64,000 nt of DNA from Chelydra serpentina (GCA_037349315.1 JBAIAC010000026.1:25573501-25637500), one strand, 5' to 3'; shown: positions 25,159 through 37,849, counted from the stretch's first letter. Numbers and translations: made by a program. Notes: generated by a model not told the origin, from the letters alone.

Positions 25159-26155
25159 CAACCAACTCCCAGTGACTTTCAATGCAAAGTGCCTCGCTTA
25201 GGCTCCTTTGAAATTCCAGCTTCTAGCTGCCCATTCCCCCAAAAAAGACCAAGGCAGGGCACTACCTGCACTCCCTTGGGGCCGATTTCTTCTTAAGGTC
25301 AGGTATAAATTATCTCTCGCTGTGACAATAAAAGTGGATTTAAACCCACTATGTCTAACAGGCTTCTAAATTGCAACTTGATGTTTTAAAGAGTGATCGT
25401 ATATAGCTGTCAGATTCTACTTCAGAAGTCTTTTAATTAATTTAGGAAGAGACTAGCTACCACTACACATCTCTTCAGAGCAAGCAGCGTGGTTTTTGCA
25501 CAGCCAGCTAAGAATCCACAGTACATGGTTTGTAGAATATTGTGCTACTGGGTCATATAATGGTCAGCCATAGTCTGATTCTGGTCACGAATGGTAATCA
25601 CGTAAAGCAATACAGAAACAAAACAGAAGAAGGAAAATGGCTTCAGTTCCTTGGGTTAGTAAATTGGAAGTGTTTTACATGCACATTTTAAAGATAGGCA
25701 TTTCCACTGGGAGCAAACATAAACAAAGACTGGTTTGTTTTTCTAAAAGAAATTCAAATGACTCCATAGCCAAATGAGAGGTTATTTCTTAGTGACTTAT
25801 TTACAATACCCCAATAATGAACGTACATCATATTTGACAGGCAAAATGAATAATTCGTAGTTTTTATGCCTAACAGAAGCAAGCTTGAGTTTTGAATGTT
25901 TATAAAGTTTTAGTGATTTTTCAATATTACAAAGTTCACTTGCCAGTAAAAATGTATTCCATAAGGGATGAAGGAATAAGAGGGTACTTAAAGACACTAT
26001 ACAACCTGTAACTATTATTCTTTCTTTATCTGACATTTTTAGATTTTAATGTTTTACTATACTATTAGAATATGTTGAGTGCTAGTCATTAGAGGGGGCC
26101 AAGAAATATAGGTCTTCAGTCTTGCTATAACTTCTATGGTTTCAATGGATTGCAC
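25159..26155. other. Non-coding stretch, nothing recognised
   Basis: 25159-25300 is GC-richer and directly abuts the 5' truncation point of the CR1; it may be the pre-insertion flank. The rest is AT-rich without supported features. Confidence 0.5.
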
Positions 26156-27014
26156 TGTGTCACAGGGTGTACCTCTCATACAGCACCTCCTTCTGGCCAA
26201 GTTTGGTGCGGTAGGCGCTCTCTCCCTTCTTTCATCCTCTTCAGTTCTCCTTATATAACTCCACATCAGAAACAAAGGTCCCCTGCTGGTCGACTTTATT
26301 TTAAGTTCAAATATTCAAAAATAAAGCGTCTCTTCTCTGTGCTCCAACCTTTCACTGTTGCTTGATCTCCTCACTCTCCACAGCTCTAGAGTCCTCAGCT
26401 CTCCTTCCCAGGCCTGGGTTCATTTTAGTCTCTGCCTTTATTCTGCCTTGCAGCATTCACTTGCAGCCTCTTTTTCCAGCCAGCAGTGGTTTCCCAGGCT
26501 TCTGTGCTGGTTCAGGAGGAGGTGTCATCATCCCTGGGACATCCTCTTTCTTAGAGAAGCTGTGTTTTCGAGGGGCATACTTTCCAGGCTCCTTGCTCTG
26601 GTGATCTGTCCTGGCAGTTCCTCTGCTCAGGAGCTTCCTGTTTCTAGGAATCACTTTTGCTGAGCCCTAGTAACCTTTTATCAGGCGCATTACCTAATTA
26701 GCTGCTAACCAGCAACCAATGGATTTCATTACTTCCAGGTGGTCTGAGTTGGCTCAGGCTATGTCTACACTTGAAATGCTAGTGTTTCAGTGTGGACACT
26801 CACAACAGTGATGGGAGGAGTTCTCCTATCTCAATAGATAATCCCACCTCCCTGAGCCCAGCGTAACTGTCAGTATAGCTATATCTCTCAGGCATGTGGA
26901 TTTTTCACACTGCTGAGAGACGTAGCTATGCTGATATAAATTTCCAGTGTGGACCAGCCCTGACAGGTAGGCTGGTCCCTGATCCCCCTGAAAGGACCAG
27001 CCTTCTGTGATACA
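26156..27014 (-). mobile_element. Probable solo LTR (minus strand), interrupted by a MITE
   Basis: On the minus strand the block begins tgtatcacagaaggctgg (at 27014) and ends ccctgtgacaca (at 26156), giving TG...CA-type ends. In that direction a TATA-like gataaaagg lies near 26676 and AATAAA signals near 26440 and 26300-26335, the order U3-R-U5 expected for an LTR. No internal retroviral coding region is adjacent, so it would be a solo LTR. The flanking bases (tgcac and cccac) match only partly, so a duplication is not secure. A MITE at 26757-26961 sits in the putative U3 region. Confidence 0.5.
26757..26961. mobile_element. Short MITE with tgtctacac-type ends
   Basis: The ends are ggctatgtctacacttg and ccagtgtggaccagccc, imperfect inverted repeats of the same type as the Harbinger-like MITEs at 14.0 and 19.9 kb. 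The flanks tca and tga are compatible with a decayed 3-bp duplication. The inner phrases tgagagacgtagctatgctg and its partial complement earlier in the element support an inverted structure. Inserted in a probable LTR. Confidence 0.6.
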
Positions 27015-28923
27015 CCCACTTATATCAGGGACTTGTTTTGCTCTCGATCTTCACTGGCTTATGGAAGAGCGTTTCAAGCTCAACAGGAAATATTGGCCTA
27101 GCAATTTCCATGTTCAAAAGTATAAAGGTGGGGCTGGGAATAAGATCTTGGATAAAAAGAGGTTGTGAGCATTGGGGCACATGCGGGTATTTTGTCACCT
27201 GTAATATCAGTTTGTTTTGACTGCTTTCCAGAAGGAACATTATTGAAATTAATTCCACTGAAGGTACAATGGGAACATTAACATGTAAAAACTTACCTTG
27301 CTTCAAAAATAGCCTTGTACCTTTGTTACATGTCAGTATGCACCTTGGTCTTTACACTGCTTTTGGGAGTTCTTATATTTATTTTGCCCAATCTATCTGT
27401 TTTTCTCTATTAGCCCGCATCAAGTGTAAAGTATGTGTAAAATGTTACCAAATCAGGATGGGACCATTTTAATTCCACTTTATACTATTGTAAATGATTG
27501 CACAAGGCTGAAGGAAACAGAGAATTAAGCTCACTGTATCTTTAAAACCTAGATTGATCCTAGTAACTCCTTCAACCCCACATTCTTTGAAATTGCATGC
27601 AAAACCACCATATGTGCAGTTCCAGATTTAAGTAGTAACATTTGCTAAATATAAATGTGTATGGGCGTTCCAAAATAGGTTTGCCTGAAATCCCTTTAGA
27701 AATGGGCAAATACTTAATACTTGTTTCCCTGGTTCTAATGAATATAATCAAAAGTTAGAAAGTAAAACTGTTGAGATGAGTTCCTGTCTGCTTCCTGTAA
27801 AACTTGCCCGTACCGGTATTGCCCTGGCCTCTTCTTTTGTCATTCAGTGTGGCACACATTCTAAAGCAATATGCATTTCCTCACCTTTTGGGGGTGAAGC
27901 CAGACTTTGAGGCACCTGCTCCCCCACTTGGTGTTAACTTTGCTTGTGCCAATCAGAAACGAACACAAACAGGTTTTGGGCCCCGTCCCCTATGACACTT
28001 CTATGATGTCATAGTTGGTACTTTAGGGGCTGCCTGCCATATGCAGGCAGGAAGAGGAGAAAGAAAAACGAATCCTGTGTATCCCGTGTACACCCGTAAC
28101 CGAGCCTGATCACCTCGAAGCCTCTCTCTCAGCTCACGCGTTTCAAACAGAGTTTCTACGTTTGCCGGTCGTTATGCGTTGGTTTGTATTTGTGAGTATC
28201 AGTTATTACTAAATGCTGCATCTTTGTTTATAAATATTGTTAGTAGATATTTTAGTCATTGTGTGTGTTAAGTTTCATTAACTCTATTAGCTAATCTAAC
28301 GCTGCTCCCTTACCCCTTGTAATTATCCCCAATAAAACTTTAAATTGATTAATTTTAGTTGTGTGTGTGCGTGTCTGCAGTTTGCAGCGTGACCCATATT
28401 CTCCTTGCATCCCTTATCAATATAGTCTATTGCCACGTGCAGCCTAGTAAATAACAGGCCTGCATTTTCTTTTGCCCTGCGTGCCCGTGGCAATCCACAA
28501 AAACAAAGTAGCATGGGATGACAAGACACTGGTGGTAATGTAAGATAGGTATCAATTAAAGTGGCTAGCATGGTAGAATGCATGTTAGTGGATTTGGAAG
28601 CTTTTTCAAATAACACAAATAAATCTCACACATGACCTTAGACCTACCATATAAATCAATATTCATTCATCCAATCCAGATTTTATGGCTCAAACCTATA
28701 GTAGCAATTTTCTCTGCAAATTTAAGTTGATATTACTGCATGGCATTTGGACTTGTGGAAAGTCCATTAAAACTGTTGGGGTGGAAGCTAAATGAAGAGA
28801 AGACATGCTAGAAATGTTCAAAAGAAATCGAGTGGGCCCTACAGTGAAGAGAGAGTTCTCACATTGTTCTTTTTGCTGTCCCATTTCATTCTCATATTGC
28901 TAGTCACATGCTTAAGGTTCTTA
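27015..28923. other. Non-coding stretch, with a possible LTR near 27.9-28.4 kb
   Basis: 27870-28400 has a CCAAT-like gtgccaatcagaaac near 27945, a hairpin-like pair atgacacttc...gatgtcatag around 27990-28015, AATAAAACTTTAA at 28330 and a following GT-rich tract. This ordering resembles an LTR, but I cannot fix ends, so I do not annotate it separately. The rest shows no gene. Confidence 0.3.
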
Positions 28924-28931
28924 AATGAGTC

Positions 28932-29202
28932 CAGGGCCAGCGCTGCCATTAGGCGACCCTAGGTGGTTGCCTAGGGTGCCAGGATTTGGGGAGTGGCATT
29001 TCAGGTCCCTCGGTGGCCGGCAGGAGAGGCTGCCGCTGAAATGCCGCCGAGATCCCTGGTGGCCGAAGAAGCTGCCACTGAAGTGCCACCGAGGAGCCTG
29101 GCGGCACTTCTTCGGCCGCCGGGGTCTTTGGCGGCATTTCGGCGGCAGCCTCTCCCACCACCGCCGCCCCCTAGGGCAGCAAAAAAGCTGGCGCTGCCCC
29201 TG
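28932..29202. mobile_element. hAT-type MITE, GC-rich
   Basis: The ends cagggccagcgctgcc and agctggcgctgcccctg form an inverted repeat. Flanking octamers aatgagtc (28924-28931) and gctgagtc (29203-29210) match at six of eight positions, consistent with a decayed hAT duplication. The interior is GC-rich with repeated gccgc motifs and internal inverted phrases, which produces long spurious open frames on both strands. No transposase. Ends resemble those at 8977-9261. Confidence 0.7.
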
Positions 29203-29210
29203 GCTGAGTC

Positions 29211-31285
29211 AGGGCTTGAGCAGCTAACAGAATGTAATGAGCTGTGCTTCTCTATGCGGAATAAGAGCAGGCAGAATTCCCATGATTTCCTCATATGATG
29301 ATTTCTTTGATAGAAATTCATTTTTGCAGAAGGATTGGACAACCTAGCTAAGAATTTTTCATCTGTTTTCTGTAAGTGCAATGTTAAAAATATTACAATA
29401 ATTTAGAGCATGAGCCTTGTCATGCTTGATTTACACCCTCAAAAGTGAAGTACCATTATTCTGTGTTGTTTTTTTCATTTGCTGCAGGCCTGGAACCTAT
29501 TCACAGCTGTGGGGAAATATACATTTGGTTAAAATTAATTTGCAAGTATTCTACTCCTTTAATTTATAGTTTTGGATAGCATTTGCTTTTGTTGGATAGC
29601 ATGATTATTTACCCATTAGAAATGGCAGGTATTGATTATGATTTAGTAAGACAGAAATGCTATTTAAATTGAAATTTCCAGAGCTTCGATGTGGTATAAT
29701 CTACCATATGCAGGAAAGTTCATGTTCCTAAACAGGGTCTGTTGTCTCAGTTTATGAAAGACTAATAGAGACTGTTTTGTTCTATGCCAACATTAAAAAT
29801 CACAGTACAACTCTCTGGGTGGCACAGTGGATGTCTATAGCAATAGCAGCAAGCGCTTATTTAAAGAAGGCAAGGATTCTCTGGTGCTTGACTTTGCAGC
29901 AATGCTACTTTTTTCTTTGGAGTCCTGAACTTCATGTTCCACTTCTAATGAGTTTCCAGCCCATCACAAAAGTAAGAGCTGTGGACTGGAGGAGTGAGAG
30001 TTGAATGATAATTGCTTGTAATAATTTATTGTTTTGTTATTAATAAGTAGCACTCATGATTGGAGGAGTGAAGGGTGGAATATGGAGTGTTTGCCGCAAG
30101 AGTGGCTTCTGCTGGCAAATTCATAGAAAATAATTGGAGTCATCATGAAGAGGGCAGCTCCTCTACTGTAACATCATTCCAAGAGAAGCTTTGTTTCTCC
30201 TAGAGTGGACAAGGGAATATTCTGCAAGACAAGCATTGGTACACAGAATAATGGGGCGGGGGTGGTCTTCAGGAGTGTGTCCCCTCCAGAAGAACCATTG
30301 TTCAACATCAGATGTGAAAAGGAGGATTCAGAGAGAATGAGAGAGAGAGAGAGAGAGAGAGAGCAGGGATTCTGTCCCTACAAATTCCTTTCCACAGCTC
30401 CACAGTATTCATTTAATTTATTATTCCTGTTTGTGTCCATCATCGTTCAAGTTCTTTCAGTGGAATTAAACTGCATTTGAAAAGGATAAATTCTCAAGAA
30501 CTCAGAGCAGTATTTTTTAAAAGCTCTAAAAGGGGAGAGAGCAATTATGCAGAGAGAGGTGTTCCTGTTCCCCCTCATTAATACTTTTCAGCAGTTGGGT
30601 AGGCTAACAAAAGGATCAGATGGGTTTAATTGTTAGAGGAATACAATGTTTCATTTGCAACACTAGGTACTAATAATAGGTCTGTTCTTTGATTGGTTTG
30701 CCACTGCATATAGTATATCAAATCTTAAACTGTAACCCTTAATTTTCAGGGATTTAGAGGAAAGTTCCTATGTGCCTCAAAATTAGCATGTTTTTGTAAA
30801 AATTAAAATATTAGTTCAGGTCTGTGTTTTTTGTTTGTTTGTTTTTTGTTTTAGGTACACATCTCCTCTTCTTCCAATGATTTTACTTTTTTATCAGAAC
30901 TTTTAATAACAGGAGCAACAACAGGAAAGAAACACATATACAGATACAACCACATAATTACTTTTGCAATTTTGTGTACTTTCTAGCCATTAGAATGAGT
31001 AATGAAACAAATACATATGCAGTTTGTGAGACAGATTGCAGGGCCTGGCTGTGCTGTGTTTGGTGCAGGACCTGGGTTGCAGGGTAGAAATGTGGCTCTA
31101 ATCCTAGGAACATCCAGGGATTGAACTTGCTCCTAAAGTAATCTGCTAACGCGTGACAGTCAGGGTACAGTCACCACGAGGGGAGAACAGAATGTTTAAC
31201 TCCCCATAAACAACCAATTAAACAAACATCGGATACAGTGTCATTGTACTATAAAATATATTGAATAAAGTATTTTATAAAAGTT
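29211..31285. other. Non-coding stretch with a GA microsatellite
   Basis: No gene is supported. A (GA)n run lies at 30339-30363 and a (TTTG)n-like tract near 30826-30853. Other sequence is unremarkable. Confidence 0.5.
30339..30363. repeat. (GA)n microsatellite
   Basis: A 25-bp uninterrupted GA dinucleotide run. The open frame crossing it (30205-30480) is low complexity at this point and not considered coding. Confidence 0.95.
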
Positions 31286-31289
31286 TGTG

Positions 31290-32250
31290 TACTGTTCTGA
31301 ACTTGACGGTTGCTATGAGATATGTGTATACACCATGGCTATGAATGTATGTATTTGTGTATATGGAAAATAGTGCTCATTACCTTCAGTTAATGAGCAC
31401 ATTCCCACTTCATAGCAGTGCAGTGAGTAGTCATGCAGGGAGGGGCACCTCCCAAACCACTTGTTTACAGGAAGCCAGCCACAAGTAACTGTCCTTTGCT
31501 GGGCTGGACAATGGATAATGGTGGGCTATTAGACTTAATGGAAAGACATTAAGACAACTGGAAACTGAAAAGAACATCCAGGCTGCCAAACATCAAGTCA
31601 GGAGGGAATTTCCCCACTCTGAATAACCATAAGTCACCATGGATTGCAAGGGGGTAAAAAAGGAAGAAGCCTTTTAAAATCAGGCTTGGAACTATGGTTT
31701 TTCATCCAGAATTTGGGGACAATCTTGAGGCAGAAAGCTGTCTGGGAACACTGAATCCTTCCTATAGCTAGAGGGTATGCTGGGGGAACTCTTTTAAGGC
31801 TATAGATAACTCTAATTGGAAAAGGGATTTTATCTAATATGAATGTGTAAAGCCTGAGATTGTGTGCTTAAGTTTATTTTCTGTGTAACTTGTTAATGTT
31901 TGCTTTCCCTTGCTATTTCATGGTGTTTTTTCTATTAAACGTTTGCTTATTTTCATCCCGAGCAGGTGTTTGGTGTGTAAATTGTGTAGAGTGGGTATGC
32001 CAAAGTAATCTGCTATCTGGAAGGCTAGATTCATGCCTTCAGAGGTGACAAACCAGAAGGGACTAGTCGGAGGGTCTGGTAATTAAGAACTTTGGGAGGA
32101 TGTATTTGGGGAGACTCTGGACTGGAAGGGCCATTGGTGGTACCCTGTAAGGTGTAGCTAGGCTGGTGAAAGCCCTGGTGAGACCTTATGCTTGTGGGCA
32201 GTCTGCTGATGTCAGGGAATTGAACCATAGCGACACAGCATAAAGTTACA
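31290..32250 (+). repeat. Possible LTR-like stretch (plus strand)
   Basis: This block has a coherent promoter/processing-like order: a purine-rich leader, ATTAAA at about 31934 followed by a G/T-rich segment (gcaggtgtttggtgtgt), and a GC-richer 3' part. That resembles the R/U5 portion of an endogenous retroviral LTR, and I believe similar sequence is repeated in turtle genomes, but I could not identify TG/CA ends or a target duplication. Boundaries are approximate. Confidence 0.35.
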
Positions 32251-32349
32251 GGTCAGTTGCTTACAGAACCCCTTACTGGTCTGGGTGATCCCCAAAACAT
32301 ACAGTAGTGTAGTGAACCCCAAAAGATCACACCCAAATACCAGACTGAC

Positions 32350-33260
32350 TGCACCTCTGACTCCTACTGCTCTCCTTGAGTCTCTCCAGCTGTCACCTCC
32401 CTCAGGGTGGAATCATGCGATTCTCTGACTCTCTGCCTGGGCTTTGGGCTGTGGTCTCTAATTGTTATTACCTCAGCCGTCCTGAGTTCGAATCTGTACC
32501 TGCAGTTCTGCTCCTCCAGGAGCTATCACCAGTGGCATCCAGTGACCAAACATCCTTCTTCGAGCCAAACATAGTTTATTCAGAACTAAAGCATTTCAGA
32601 TAGAAAGATTTTTAAAAGAATCAGTAGCCTGCGCTATGCCTGCCCTGCCTAAGGCTTACCACCTCCTGGAAGTCCGGGAAGACCTCAACTGCTTCAGACA
32701 TTCCCACAGGGCCTGTCTCTGTGGTAGTCTGTTCCCCTGCAAACAGATCACTGACAACTTCCTCCTCCTTTCTCCAGAGAGTCTTTATAACAGTTTAGTA
32801 TCTATTTGAACTCTGGGATCCCAGCCTTGGCAAGACAGCTGTTGTCATGTTTGGCTGGAATTTAACAGTAGCAACTTCACTGCTCATAACTTGGCCATTG
32901 TCTTCTAATGGCTCTCTAGAGTTTGTTTAGGAGCCTGCTTACCTATTATCTTGCCTTCCTGCTTCTTTTTCAAAAGCCCCCTATTAAGGTAAACCAAAAC
33001 ATTCGTACAAGAAACCCTAATAATCTAATATAGCTATACAGTGACTTTTTCACTGACAAGGTCACATACAATATTCATATTATTATTACATAGCAGGTTC
33101 ATGTCCACCACACACAGCGCGTTCCAACCCAGCCAACCCTCTGGTCTGCCTGAGAGTGCACTTTTCTCTTGCCTGGGAATGCACTTTTTCCCTGCAAGAG
33201 AAGGGGTTGTGAACTTTTTGTGCAGTTCTGACCTCTCTTAACTCCTATGGGACCAATGTG
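32350..33260 (-). repeat. Possible LTR-like stretch (minus strand)
   Basis: On the minus strand a TATAAAG motif lies near 32790 and AATAAA near 32580, spaced as in an LTR, inside a stretch of moderate GC with no open frame. It directly follows the plus-strand LTR-like block, so the two could be parts of one rearranged element. Ends not resolved. Confidence 0.3.
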
Positions 33261-35385
33261 AGTGAAGGAAGCTTAGCAACTTCAAGTCCAGAGCCCTTAA
33301 TCAGCTGATTAGTGCTAAATATTGTAGTATCTCTTCAGTGGCAGTATACATCGCATGATTGATGCTGCACATGGGATTTAAAAAATAACAAAGACCTAAT
33401 TGAAATCAGTGGAGTTACATCAGTATAAAACTGGAGTAATGTAGTGATGAATCAAGTCCCCAAGGTGTAACTATAACCCAACTAGCCAGGGACGTGATTT
33501 CCAATGACACTGTAATTATTGTACAGACTTTTATAAAAAAAAATCTATACATTTTCACATTTACTTCTTGGTTTCAATTGTCTATTTATTTGAAACTGAA
33601 AACTAATTATGATATTTTTCATACGTTTTAAACATGAGTATAGATAGCTGTTGGGAAATGTGTAATTGATGCAATAGTTGACACAAGACAGAGTTGACAC
33701 TATTTTTATACATCGTTATTTGAAGAAATGTAGAGAATCAATTAATTTGTCATTAGTTCTGAATTATTTCAAATGCTTTGAAATACTTATGCATTTAATG
33801 TTTAATCATCAAGGAAATGTGTCTTCTAATGGTGTTAACTTTAGGGACTTATACATGCTTGCATGGAGCTCATTTCAATAAGATAAATATCCTCCACAGC
33901 TGCTAGGCCACAGCAGTTTTCATGAGCTTTTGAGGGCTTTGCAGCAGTACAGGCCATTCATGATTCTGCTCATTTTCCCAGTCCTCAGGGGCTGCAGAAC
34001 TCTACATTAGAAATTTTGTTGTGACACACTCATTGGAGTGGAGCTGCTAATCTATGCAGCCTGATTGCCATATATTCTGCCTTCTATAACAATTACAGGT
34101 ATTTAGTCACTGTAGCATAAGGCTACAGTTCTGAAATGTATGAAATTTACTGCACGGCCATATGGAAGGTGGGTGTTTTAAAAATTATATTGAGTAGGAA
34201 TTGTGTGAGGATCGGCAACTTTTGCTATAGGCGAGATTGTTGTTGTGGTAGATCTACCATTCTATTCGATGGCTTCCCATCTAGCCAGGTTCTGAGATTT
34301 CCAAAGCAATACCCCACTTCCGTTGACTTTCATCTTTGACTTTCCGTAGGAGTTGGGTGCCTAGTTCTCACTTAGGCCTTTAGAAAAATCTCAGATTTTG
34401 GTAATGTAAGATGTTATCAAGCAGAATGATATATGTGTGGGTGTGGGTGTGTGTTTGTATATAATATATATATCATGTAATGGATCCTGGTTCTCTGGGA
34501 AGCCAAAACTACATAAGATATGTGTCAGTAGTAAAGCCACATAATCCTCACCCAACTAAAATGTGAATGAGGAAGCTTAAACATATTAAAGGTATGAAAG
34601 AATGAAGAAACTTAAAATCATTTTGCCCAAATATCTTTCTACAGAATTGCATTCCTTTTGCTTCATTCAGGTTAGCAACTGAGCGTTTTTCAATGATAGA
34701 TACAGAGGGATGTCCCAGGGCATCAGATTATTGTATATGCAAGATATAGGTATGAAATATAGAATAATGGAATAGGAAAAGTAAAGAAATAAAATCACTC
34801 TATTGGAATTACTCATATTTTTTCCTTGTCAATGAAACATTAAAACTGAATGCTGTACAACAGTCAAAGGGAATCACATTGAATCCTAGAGTTGTGTGAA
34901 ACTTTTTCTATGGAATCCAAAGCCATCTGTAACTTATTTGGTTTTAGGTTTGATTAAAAATTTTAAACTCTGTCCAGATTTAGTGAAAGGTTCACCGTGG
35001 TTTGTGTGTTTCCAAATGAACTTGAGCCTGGAAAAGAAAGTCTCTGGGAGGCAGAGTAGGAAGTAGTTCAGGGAAAGAGCACCGAGGTTCGAGATTGTGC
35101 AGAACTTGGCTGCTGATTATAGGATAGTGGGTGGAACCCAGGTTCTCCCATCAGCCCCTGGGAAGTGGCATAGTACTGCAGGAGATGCCAAACTCCTCTG
35201 ATACTCTGGAAGGATGGGGATACATAATGACCTACCTGGAGGGCTGAGTCACAAAGAAAAAGAGCAACCCAAGTACCCCAAGAAAGGCTGCAGGGTAAAT
35301 AAATGGTGGAAGAGGGGACTGGGTTGGTTGAGAGCTTCTTCCCCAGATGCAGCCACAAGGCGTTGTCCCAGCAGTGAGTAGAGAA
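33261..35385. other. Non-coding stretch, nothing firmly recognised
   Basis: No gene. 33385-33450 contains gaaatcagtggagttacat and ctggagtaatg, vocabulary of an old palindromic MITE seen in amniotes. 34285-34400 carries partly complementary phrases (ctgagatttccaaag and ctttagaaaaatctcag), suggesting another decayed inverted-repeat element. A short AT microsatellite lies near 34457-34475. Confidence 0.45.
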
Positions 35386-35389
35386 CCCT

Positions 35390-35900
35390 GTGTCACCCCT
35401 TTATTTTTTCAAAATATATATCTGATGGGGGGCAACAGACCCCACACTGGCAAGGAGAGTTAATAAGGGCCTCAGGACTCAGCTGTTCCCATCCTGCTGC
35501 GCCTCTAGCTGATGGCAGGTGGGGAGTTAAAAAGAGATGGGCCTGCTCAATGGGCCTGGTCAGGAAGGAAAGCAGAGCTCAGCTTCTCGCTGGGTGAGGA
35601 AAGGAGGGCTGCAGCCAAGAAGTGTCTGACAGCTTGCTGCCATGATGAGCTTCCTGGCGTGCGGGACGACCTGGTCCAGGAAGACAGGCTGAAAGGGCTG
35701 GCTTCATGGAGACAAGCTCTGAGTAGTAGGGCAGGGTTCTGCCGAAGAGTCTCTGGAGTCTGGACAACCCCAGTTTTGAGTTCACAGTATTCCTTTATTT
35801 TTGGATTTTAAAACCCTGGAAGAGGTGGAACTTAAGTGTGCCTTGTTCACAACACTGGACCTGTGAGAAGTGGCAACCAAACAGTGGAGACCCTGTGTCA
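35390..35900 (+). repeat. Possible LTR-like stretch (plus strand)
   Basis: The phrase ccctgtgtca occurs at both ends (near 35388 and 35891), enclosing a GC-richer block that starts with a T/A-rich leader and the phrase ggggggcaacagaccccaca, and ends with a block containing ggattttaaaaccctgg. This is compatible with an LTR-type repeat, and I recall similar turtle sequences, but no TG...CA ends or signals are secure. The overlapping 99-codon frame (35512-35811) shows no domain. Confidence 0.3.
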
Positions 35901-36989
35901 GGGTGAGTAGTGCTCCATGGGATGCAGTGAAGTACCACTAACATGGATCCAGTCATAGTAACTTCTTTAGTGTTGTTGACATTCCTTTTAAGCTGTCCCA
36001 CTGATATGTAGTGTTTGACTCTGTACACCTAATGCTGCCAGGAAAATGAACACTTCACTTGGAGTATTATGCCTTCAGATACACCTCCCCCCCCTACTTC
36101 CGACAATGCATTTTTCCACACGTTGTAAAGAAAAATGTTTGAATATAGTCTTTGAATGGTAATGAGCTGTTGATCGTAATGAAATATCAGTATTCAGATA
36201 TTCAAAGGCTGGCTTTGCAGAAGTGTGCTTGCTAGGGGTGTGTGTTCAAGTTCCTTTGGAAGAAAGAAAGAAAACTCAGCTGTGAGAATAGCTGTACTCC
36301 TCATAAGTGAACAACATTAGCTAATTCTTTTTCCCAGATACATTTGGAGATTTAAGACCCCCACTTAGCTAAGTTATTTTCACAATGTAAAGAGGAGTGG
36401 CAGGGTAGGAATTGCATGTCACATTTTAAGCTGCATGAAGCTTTTCTCCTACAATTTATTTTCTTTCTGAAACAGCTTGAAAGCTTTGTATATAATTAAG
36501 GAGTGAAGGTGGTAGGGGTGCAGAAGTCCATGGAATTAGGAAAATACAGAAAGACATTACTGGACATCTTGGTGGCTACAAATTTGGCAGCCTGCTTGCC
36601 AGAAGAACTGTGGAGAAATATTCAATGCATAAGGGTCTATTATGATCTTTCATATGCTAGTCACTAATCACTACTGAACCCTAAACAACTAAAAGGAAAA
36701 AGAGGCCTGACATGGACATCCCATTTAAATTGTTGACGTTGGCACTCGGTTGAAGCATTTTGTATAGTTGTTAATTGTGCAAACTCATAGAATTTTGTGT
36801 TTGACAATGTGCATGCAATAGGGGGATGAAAATTACAGAATCGAGGAACTCAAATACTACAGTGATAAGAGTGGGGTTATGTAGGTAGAAAACTAGGAGG
36901 TAGGCAAATAGCTATGTAGGGACTTTGTCTAGTAGTTATGAAAGGGACTTTGTGTCAGCTTCCTATGTTCTATTGCCTGATTTGCCTGT
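35901..36989. other. Non-coding stretch, nothing recognised
   Basis: AT-rich sequence without supported features. Confidence 0.55.
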
Positions 36990-37043
36990 AGGAAGTTAGT
37001 GAGATTGTTCTCCATTTCCCTGTGACTTTGAGCAAGTCACTTA

Positions 37044-37285
37044 GGCCCAGATTTTTAAAGGTATTTAAGCATTGCTGCATTCAGCATAGCAAAGCTTAAG
37101 CCTCATTTTCAAAAAGTGATTTAGGCACTTAGAAGCCAGAATCCCATTGACTGTTACTGGTATATTGGCTACCACATGTCAATGGGATTCTGGCTTCTAA
37201 GTGCCTAAATCACTTTTTGAAAATGAGGTTTAAGCTTTGCTATGCTGAATGCAGCAATGCTTAAATACTTTTAAAAATCTGGGCC
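37044..37285. mobile_element. Long-hairpin MITE with TTA duplication
   Basis: A 242-bp near-perfect palindrome. The left arm starts ggcccagatttttaaaggta; the right arm is its complement ending aaaaatctgggcc. Arms of roughly 108 nt (37044-37150 and 37178-37285) differ at only a couple of positions and are separated by a spacer of about 27 nt. TTA flanks both sides (37041-37043, 37286-37288). The high arm identity indicates a recent origin or arm homogenisation. Transcribed through, it would give a long double-stranded hairpin. The 3-bp duplication points to a PIF/Harbinger-type source. No coding capacity. Confidence 0.88.
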
Positions 37286-37335
37286 TTAACCATAATGCCT
37301 CACTTTACCCAACTACAAAATAGATATTCTAATTA

Positions 37336-37849
37336 GAGCTGGTTGAGAATCTTCTGACAGAATGACTTTCCAATGGAAAATGTCCTCTTCACAAAACCAA
37401 AATTTTGCAAATGGAAAATTTCAATTTGGCCAAAGAACTTGCTTGACAAAGTCGAAATAACTGTTCTCTGGCCACCTGCTTTGAAAGTGCTTGACAATTT
37501 CACTTCTACGCTGAAAATGAAGGGGACAAGAACATTCCTGGTGTACTGCCAGAGGCGGAGCAGATTGGCACTCTGCTTTTTTTGTAGCCTGATTGTCTCT
37601 CTGGCAGCTGGGCTGGGGGCAGGTGGAGCGTTGAAGAGCTGTTGGAGGGAGGCAGAAAGTGAAATTTACAAGACTCTTCCTAGCAGGCAGCTGGCAAACT
37701 GAAAAATTCCATTTTGGTTCTCCCAAAACACCCTCTTTCTGGAAATTCTTTCCCACACAAATGTTTGCATTTGACTTTTCATCCTGATTTAGGGTCTTTT
37801 TTCCGAAAGATGTTAATTTTTTCATGCAAAGAGATTTTCCAGGCAGCTC
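37336..37849. mobile_element. GAGCTGGT-ended MITE, 514 bp
   Basis: Starts gagctggttgagaat and ends gattttccaggcagctc, a terminal inverted repeat shared with 9502-10310. It is flanked by taatta at 37330-37335 and 37850-37855. Subterminal parts carry complementary phrases (tggaaaatttcaatttgg, and aaaaattccattttgg further in). The GC-richer middle gives overlapping spurious frames of 109 and 134 codons on opposite strands. Inserted in the MIR-like SINE. Confidence 0.75.

Noticed and set aside
28925..29381. Open frames of 100-126 codons
   Set aside because: Products of a GC-rich hAT-type MITE with internal inverted repeats.
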